A stretch of 58,100 bases of DNA from CAYSEW01 sp964430245 (GTDB taxonomy: Bacteria > Bacteroidota > Bacteroidia > Flavobacteriales_D > Parvicellaceae), in NCBI GenBank assembly GCA_964430245.1, contig CAYSEW010000014.1:1-58100 (forward strand), read 5' to 3'. The translations under genes were made by a program, and so were the position numbers. Positions within the stretch are counted from its first letter, which is position 1. The number at the start of each line of letters is the position of its first letter. The notes below the pieces were generated by a model, which worked only from the letters and a program-made list of their open reading frames with translations, made no database searches and was not told the origin of the DNA. Shown here one piece after another: positions 55,501 to 58,100 of the stretch.

Positions 55501-56171
55501 ACGCATTTATAGTAGCTTATATTGATGGTCAACGAATTACTATTGCAAGAGCAAATGAGCTTGCTAATAAAATCACAGAAAAAACAGAACCGGAGCCTTC
55601 AGGTGATAATGGTATTACTGTGCTTGCTACTAATATAGGTAAGGAATATTATGTTGACTTAGGTGTTTTTCAAGATTCTGTACCTAATTCTGTAAGTAAT
55701 GCTTTGCTTACAATGAGAGAATATAGAATCAAACCAAGAGATGTAGAGAATGGTAGACAATATTTAAGTGGGGTTTTTACTAGTGCTGAAAGAGCCAATC
55801 AAGCAGCACAGGAATTTATTAATTTAGGCATTCCTAATGCCAATGTAATTGAGTTTAATAATGGTGAATTATTTAAAGGCGAACCTAGGGCAGTAAATGG
55901 ATTAATATATAGGGTGTTTCTAGGAACTTATTATGAAGAACTACCTGAGAAATTAAAAGATGTTTTTATGCGTTTGGATTATTTGGATATTGAAACAGTT
56001 GACGATGAAGAAGGAACAACTTATTATGCAGGTAAAAAGGATCTATATTCTTATTCAGAGGAAGTGTTGAAGGAGTTCGTGAATGAAGGTGTAAGCATTG
56101 CAAAGATCGTTGCATTTAAAGATGGAGATGAAATAGATATTGAATCAGCTAAAAATTTAACAGGAGAGTAG
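49506..56171 (+). CDS. Giant multi-domain envelope protein: TPR, PD40 propeller, coiled coils, Glu/Thr repeat, four SPOR-like domains
   Basis: The start is TTG at 49506, two codons after an in-frame stop at 49500; it opens a signal peptide cut near NYGQFD. TPR-like repeats (about 25-140) are followed by a PD40/WD40-like propeller segment (about 190-350: SSYGKDGKNGLDIYRVR, CSKGHSSMGGYDVFR), a beta-sandwich, then a long acidic coiled-coil region (about 500-1090 and 1300-1720). Residues 1098-1245 are the 14-residue repeat. The last 470 residues hold four SPOR-like domains (about 1750, 1937, 2046 and 2131 onward: FKVQVGAFRRP, FSVQIGAFSKP, YYVDLGVFQDS, YRVFLGTYYEE). SPOR domains bind denuded peptidoglycan; the TPR/PD40 part recalls T9SS-associated PorE/PorW-type and gliding lipoproteins. 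A rod-like link between outer envelope and cell wall is inferred. Confidence 0.78.
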   Translation: MTGNLKYKLFFFFIFFIQLNYGQFDTEEERIEHAYDLFEQKKFIEAEPHMLQVLSLKNNQENSYKYGVCALFTYADKSKAIRFLKHAVKNSQIDPRAYFYLGKAYHLNYLFKDALRQYEKFKQKAPDKLKKELAVDLHVKMCNNGIKLMQNLTELVVEDKIESSFDRFQYSYDLSTIGGNLIVTEEFQSKYDEKIGYRSLIYIPKGNKDVLFYSSYGKDGKNGLDIYRVRKLPNGDWSEPLRLPDHINTPHDDAYAFLHNDGSTFYFCSKGHSSMGGYDVFRCMYNLETNSFGPPLNMDYKINTPDDDIMYVVDSSNQNAFFSSARSSKGGFLDVYKVKVEVFPIQNVILAGTFTNEINNSDYKATIQIKDIITEQIIGIYNPNDQQKYTIILPKSGKYEFIVETPQSEKIHAGMVEIAPQKELKPLKQEILLVSNEGNEQLIIRNLFDETVENESEILAEVIKELSNPEINIDEFPDSLFIEDITLESDTLIENVDIGEVDLVQVSKEMAEEAQKEADDIKKKMNASYMIAEKKSNESEKASKQAEEILKNIDEIENPIEKQQQIDLANEYHKKSKELNEQAITSINLANSLKEQHVVREEEAKESKEIASSIEKAVNEDSHDEAVEELQKLQTKINNIIENEDLDITSPDDLKNKANNKSDKADDHLEQSKLMAEEKKFLEQRLEQAKIDKENAKARDKDDIQQQIDLLENEIKVNDELAKEELEKYEQLKNESEELVAEADMMEELEIVANEMSDTELSEEHKDLLEDKILSEEVSEKINENENLLSEIPNDSINESVNNNEIIAVENSELNDDATNNDSNNSIERNEDWVDLIQNDIDSLNNDIAMSNSESEREELKEKIGRLEALKDQKENEIDTQIEENKNQEVEEAYEEIKSSLANSENVSTDYNEDFNEPITYNNNSSNEKVSSMENDLQMLSVKKMELEGLEGEYENEEKEKKKDKKLEEIQNKRNEIYELEEKVSNDFTQLNDLEKESNENTFNELAENINDDKKTNKDLLSAQYYMEQADDQFKKAEQLKEQANSSSDKEDKANLLREAHQHELAAIDNQQDALVIMEDFTENNSITNNNDVDNTAEETVLEETTTETIEEETVLEETTTETIKEETVAEETTTETIAEETTTETIEEETVAEETTTETIEEETVAEETTTETIEEETVAEETSTETIEDETIAEETSTETIEDETIAEETSTETIEDETVAEETTTETIEDETIAEETTTETTVEETLSVEDNSSDVVINQVVEGIEFNADEDPETYEVSLNVEEEYSPEKENYSSASSKQILEENDEEFKEIELLEVEINALKNELIDAETTKETEKLQEKIKVIEEKKAKKEIELAVVVQQVNAKEVENAKEKLERLKEETSALVDDSYELKQGQEYESTGNELLNKANELRESANNEKDPIAKKELLNEAASTELAAVEKINKAKKLYSSAIVEQYSKDDEEIAALVKTDDDRISTEILDRSKQALAKANEYNNNAMLLRQEAENANKKQKGELLVEAERMEEKAIEEADIAKSLEEKGNKIKVQEDAIIENIEITQNLTQDDIEKVRTTEEYEDYYEKQQEIDELQNEVNEKDDQVESLENIAKQQENKAKSLRLQAQNTEDEDEKEKLERVAVKLEESSSENKQSADQIKEEINKLETIVKQKEMAQATVITNLDKETANDIKALAIADFDNSPKASAPKVDDVVSTNFKPPTKVEEDIFVVNEATVYTASNPIPVNPGYPEGLIFKVQVGAFRRPIPQDLFKGFAPISAEKVKDDITRYRVGYFKNMNSANESRNKIRSLGYRDAFVVAIYNGERIRISEARELIANNTQLAQNNQSVNSNNQTESNENVNTNNDNTVNNIDRTNSADNTNADNTSETNTNTNTATNVDNTLSETNSNTTFATIDPDIVTYADDFDESAAEVNPVEAIKGLFFSVQIGAFSKPLSENNPFNISPLVTHNVSNLYKYSTGIFNSVDEANIRKEEVQGLGLTDAFIVAYIDGQRITIARANELANKITEKTEPEPSGDNGITVLATNIGKEYYVDLGVFQDSVPNSVSNALLTMREYRIKPRDVENGRQYLSGVFTSAERANQAAQEFINLGIPNANVIEFNNGELFKGEPRAVNGLIYRVFLGTYYEELPEKLKDVFMRLDYLDIETVDDEEGTTYYAGKKDLYSYSEEVLKEFVNEGVSIAKIVAFKDGDEIDIESAKNLTGE
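52797..53240 (+). repeat. 42-bp tandem repeat encoding a Glu/Thr-rich 14-residue unit
   Basis: Eleven units of the type EETVAEETTTETIE can be counted, one of them shortened to nine residues (AEETTTETI). Variation is small: VLEE/VAEE/IAEE, TTT/TST, EEE/EDE. The units are close to identical in DNA, so copy number may vary between strains. Confidence 0.92.
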
Positions 56172-56181
56172 TAAAATTTCA

Positions 56182-56189
56182 TACATTTG
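56182..56189 (+). promoter_or_regulatory. Candidate -7 element (TACATTTG) of clpS
   Basis: An exact TAnnTTTG match in the 37-base spacer lies 19 bases before the clpS ATG. No TTG is seen at the -33 distance. Confidence 0.42.
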
Positions 56190-56208
56190 AACCATAATTA
56201 TTTAGAAT

Positions 56209-56484
56209 ATGTCATTGGACGAAAAAACGGATTTTTTTGAAGAGATTGTTACCATCTTGGTAGACAACAAGGATCTGATTTTATACAATGATGATCATAA
56301 TACTTTTGAGCACGTTATTGATATGTTGGTTAAATACTGTGATCATTCTAATATTCAGGGAGAGCAGTGTGCATGGATTGTTCACAACAATGGTAAGTGT
56401 TCAGTTAAGCGTGGAGAATTTAATAAATTAAAACCCATTTGCGAAGCATTACTGGAAGCAGGTCTTACTGCTAAAATCGAATAA
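56209..56484 (+). CDS. clpS: ATP-dependent Clp protease adaptor ClpS
   Basis: The 91-residue protein delivers N-degron substrates to ClpA or ClpC. LILYNDDHNTFEHVIDML is the core motif with the acidic DD pair and N-end binding loop; QCAWIVHNNGKCSVKRGEF follows. It is of normal length. Confidence 0.9.
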   Translation: MSLDEKTDFFEEIVTILVDNKDLILYNDDHNTFEHVIDMLVKYCDHSNIQGEQCAWIVHNNGKCSVKRGEFNKLKPICEALLEAGLTAKIE

Positions 56485-56510
56485 ATTTTATTTTATTAAA
56501 CAACTTTTTT

Positions 56511-57287
56511 ATGAGAAGAATTTTAATTGTAATTGTTCTTTCAATAGTGATTGTTTCTTGTTTTAGGGTTCCTATAACTAATAGGAAGCAAGTGAATTTG
56601 TTGAATGAACAAGACTTGATTGCTATGTCCGAACTTCAATATGCAACTGTAATGGATTCTGTTGAGGTGTTGCCAGGCTCAGATCCTAGGGCGATAAGAG
56701 TGAAGCAGATAGGTGAGAAGATACAAGCAGCTGTTGAAAAATTCATGAAGGACAATGGTTTTGAAAATAGGATCGAAGGATTTAGATGGGAGTATAAAAC
56801 AGTAGAAAGTGAAATGTTGAATGCATGGTGTATGCCTGGTGGTAAAGTGTGTTTTTATACTGGAATATTGGAGCTTACAGATTCTGACGATGAAATAGCT
56901 GTTATCATGGGTCATGAAATAGCACATGCTATTGCAAGACATGGAAATGAGCGAATGAGTCAGCAATTAGCTTTAGCAGGTATAGTAGGCTTAACAGGTC
57001 CTTCTGACTCTACTCAAACCCAGAGTATTTACCAAAAAGTATTTATGGGTTCTGCCACATTGGGAATCTTAAAATTTAGTAGGATGCATGAAAGTGAATC
57101 GGATAAGTTGGGTTTGGTTTTCATGAAAATGGCTGGATATGACCCTTCAAAAGCCATTGTTTTTTGGGAAAAGATGGCAGCACAGGGAGGTTTCGTTCCT
57201 GAGATCCTTAGTACCCACCCTTCAGATGAGAAAAGAATCCAAGAGATAAAGGAATTTTTAGAAATTATTGATGATTACATCGATTAA
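56511..57287 (+). CDS. M48 family zinc metalloprotease, lipoprotein
   Basis: The 258-residue protein has a lipoprotein signal (IVIVSCFR, Cys17). The zinc site is HEIAH (His135, His139, Glu136) with the third ligand Glu194 in the ExxxD motif ESESD. ARHGNERMS and THPSDEKRI are family marks. Relatives (LoiP/YcaL/BepA group) act in periplasmic protein quality control at the outer membrane. Confidence 0.92.
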   Translation: MRRILIVIVLSIVIVSCFRVPITNRKQVNLLNEQDLIAMSELQYATVMDSVEVLPGSDPRAIRVKQIGEKIQAAVEKFMKDNGFENRIEGFRWEYKTVESEMLNAWCMPGGKVCFYTGILELTDSDDEIAVIMGHEIAHAIARHGNERMSQQLALAGIVGLTGPSDSTQTQSIYQKVFMGSATLGILKFSRMHESESDKLGLVFMKMAGYDPSKAIVFWEKMAAQGGFVPEILSTHPSDEKRIQEIKEFLEIIDDYID

Positions 57288-57300
57288 ATAAAAGGTTGAA

Positions 57301-57969
57301 ATGATTATTGAAGAAGTATCCTTTAAGCATTTAAGTGAAAAGTATGCTAAGCTAACTGTTCATGAGAGGGTGGAACAACTATATAAGGATTTTGATGCTA
57401 ATGAAATCATGCTTACCTCTTCCTTTGCTGCAACTTCTGCTTTTTTGTTAAAAGTATTTTCTGATGTTAATAAAAATCAAACAGTTTATTTTATAGATAC
57501 AGGATATCATTTTAAAGAGACACTTATCTATAAAGATTATTTGGAGAAATTATATGACCTTAATGTTATTAATGTTGCGGCAGAGGAATGGAAACATCAA
57601 TTTACGTCAGAAGATAAGACTTGGACCAAGAATCCTGATTATTGCTGTTCTATTAATAAAGTAGAACCTTTGCAAAAAATAAAAGACCAGCACAAGATTT
57701 GGGTTTCTGGCTTAATGAGATGGCAGACCAATAATAGAGAAACTCTAGACATCTTTGAAGAGAGAAATGGTATTGTGAAATTTTATCCTTTGTTAGATAT
57801 TACAGCTGATCAAAGAGAGTCTTTTATTAAAGATCATCATTTGCCTTTTCACCCTTTGATCTCTAAAGGTTATTTTTCAATTGGATGTGAACATTGTACA
57901 GCTCCAGGAAAGGGTAGAGAAGGTAGGTGGAATAATAATCCTAAAACAGAATGTGGTCTGCATCTATAA
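57301..57969 (+). CDS. cysH: Adenylyl-sulfate (APS/PAPS) reductase, 4Fe-4S type
   Basis: The 222-residue enzyme reduces activated sulfate to sulfite with thioredoxin. It has the paired cysteines YCCSINK (Cys115, Cys116) and CEHC (Cys196, Cys199) that bind a 4Fe-4S cluster in APS reductases, and the C-terminal catalytic Cys218 in ECGLHL. YFIDTGYHFKET and TSSFAAT form the nucleotide site. The cluster ligands indicate an APS-type rather than the cluster-free PAPS-type enzyme. Sulfotransferases elsewhere in the window depend on the same activated sulfate pool. No other cys gene is visible before the window ends. Confidence 0.93.
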   Translation: MIIEEVSFKHLSEKYAKLTVHERVEQLYKDFDANEIMLTSSFAATSAFLLKVFSDVNKNQTVYFIDTGYHFKETLIYKDYLEKLYDLNVINVAAEEWKHQFTSEDKTWTKNPDYCCSINKVEPLQKIKDQHKIWVSGLMRWQTNNRETLDIFEERNGIVKFYPLLDITADQRESFIKDHHLPFHPLISKGYFSIGCEHCTAPGKGREGRWNNNPKTECGLHL

Positions 57970-57985
57970 AGTTCAATTTATTTTC

Positions 57986-58015
57986 TTGAATATTTATAAT
58001 AGAGAGTTATCTTTG
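57986..58015 (+). promoter_or_regulatory. Promoter of tRNA-Arg (TTG -33, TATCTTTG -7)
   Basis: TTG at 57986-57988 and TATCTTTG at 58008-58015 are separated by 19 bases, an exact match to the Bacteroidota promoter consensus. Transcription would begin a few bases before the tRNA. Confidence 0.82.
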
Positions 58016-58025
58016 CGTTATTATT

Positions 58026-58099
58026 GGCCTCGTAGTTCAACTGAATAGAATACCTGATTACGGCTCAGGCGGTTACAGGTTTGAATCCTGTCGAGGTCA
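58026..58099 (+). tRNA. tRNA-Arg (anticodon ACG)
   Basis: The acceptor stem GGCCTCG/CGAGGTC is closed with one G-U pair; the D stem is GTTC/GAAT with a G-U pair. The anticodon arm is CCTGA-TTACGGC-TCAGG, giving anticodon ACG (decodes CGN after A34-to-inosine editing by TadA). The T arm is ACAGG-TTTGAAT-CCTGT and the discriminator is A at 58099. The window ends one base later at C, so whether CCA is encoded is not visible. Confidence 0.93.
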
Positions 58100-58100
58100 C

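Overview
The window is a 58.1 kb piece of a low-GC chromosome that reads as a member of the Bacteroidota, most like a marine or aquatic member of the Flavobacteriales (inference from gene content, not a phylogeny). The evidence is several secreted proteins with C-terminal type IX secretion (T9SS) sorting domains, a T9SS plug-domain (DUF5103) protein, SprB-type repeats, a complete Na+-translocating NADH:quinone oxidoreductase operon with apbE, a DUF1599 protein, and promoter elements of the Bacteroidota type (TAnnTTTG at -7). A run of exactly 100 N inside a repeat shows this is a draft or metagenome assembly. Coding density is very high, no stretch longer than 300 bases lacks a gene, and I see no IS element, prophage, CRISPR array or origin.

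1-5.5 kb: the 3' part of a collagen-like surface protein interrupted by the assembly gap, then (minus strand) a translationally coupled pair: a serine beta-lactamase-like hydrolase and a secreted DRGH nuclease with an OB-fold tail. 5.5-11.7 kb (plus): a T9SS-exported beta-propeller/SprB-repeat protein, a gamma-glutamyltransferase lipoprotein, a P-loop sulfotransferase-like protein and a class IV (branched-chain type) aminotransferase.

11.7-16.3 kb (minus): a four-gene signalling operon, H-NOX haem sensor -> HNOBA/PAS histidine kinase -> single-domain response regulator -> response regulator with GAF and SpoIIE/PP2C phosphatase domains. This is the most interesting system in the window: a predicted nitric-oxide sensing pathway whose output appears to be a serine/threonine phosphatase instead of c-di-GMP turnover or a DNA-binding regulator. 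16.6-22.5 kb: a small T9SS protein, the Tex RNA-binding protein, a saccharopine-dehydrogenase-family enzyme and the T9SS plug-domain protein.

22.6-30.0 kb: nqrABCDEF followed by apbE (the flavin transferase that modifies NqrB and NqrC), then on the opposite strand a 67-residue four-cysteine membrane protein that resembles the Na+-NQR maturation factor NqrM. A perfect 16-bp palindrome made of two back-to-back -7 elements separates the nqr operon from the plug gene. 30-38 kb: an adhesin-head-like lipoprotein and a PagL-like outer-membrane deacylase, MazG, another T9SS protein, a JmjC-like cupin coupled to a PAPS sulfotransferase (with a terminator hairpin lying over the cupin start codon), a MATE exporter and a metallo-beta-lactamase-fold hydrolase.

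38-58.1 kb: an unknown exported protein, folP (minus), then a long co-directional run: DUF1599 protein, MauE/DoxX-thioredoxin fusion, orphan Opp/Dpp-type permease, tpiA, prmA, a 1475-residue exported protein I do not recognise, plsY, a 2221-residue envelope protein (TPR, PD40 propeller, coiled coils, 14-residue Glu/Thr repeat, four SPOR-like domains), clpS, an M48 metalloprotease lipoprotein, cysH (4Fe-4S APS-reductase type), and finally a tRNA-Arg(ACG) with a textbook Bacteroidota promoter. Non-ATG starts (GTG/TTG) are frequent and several were assigned from position and upstream stops.
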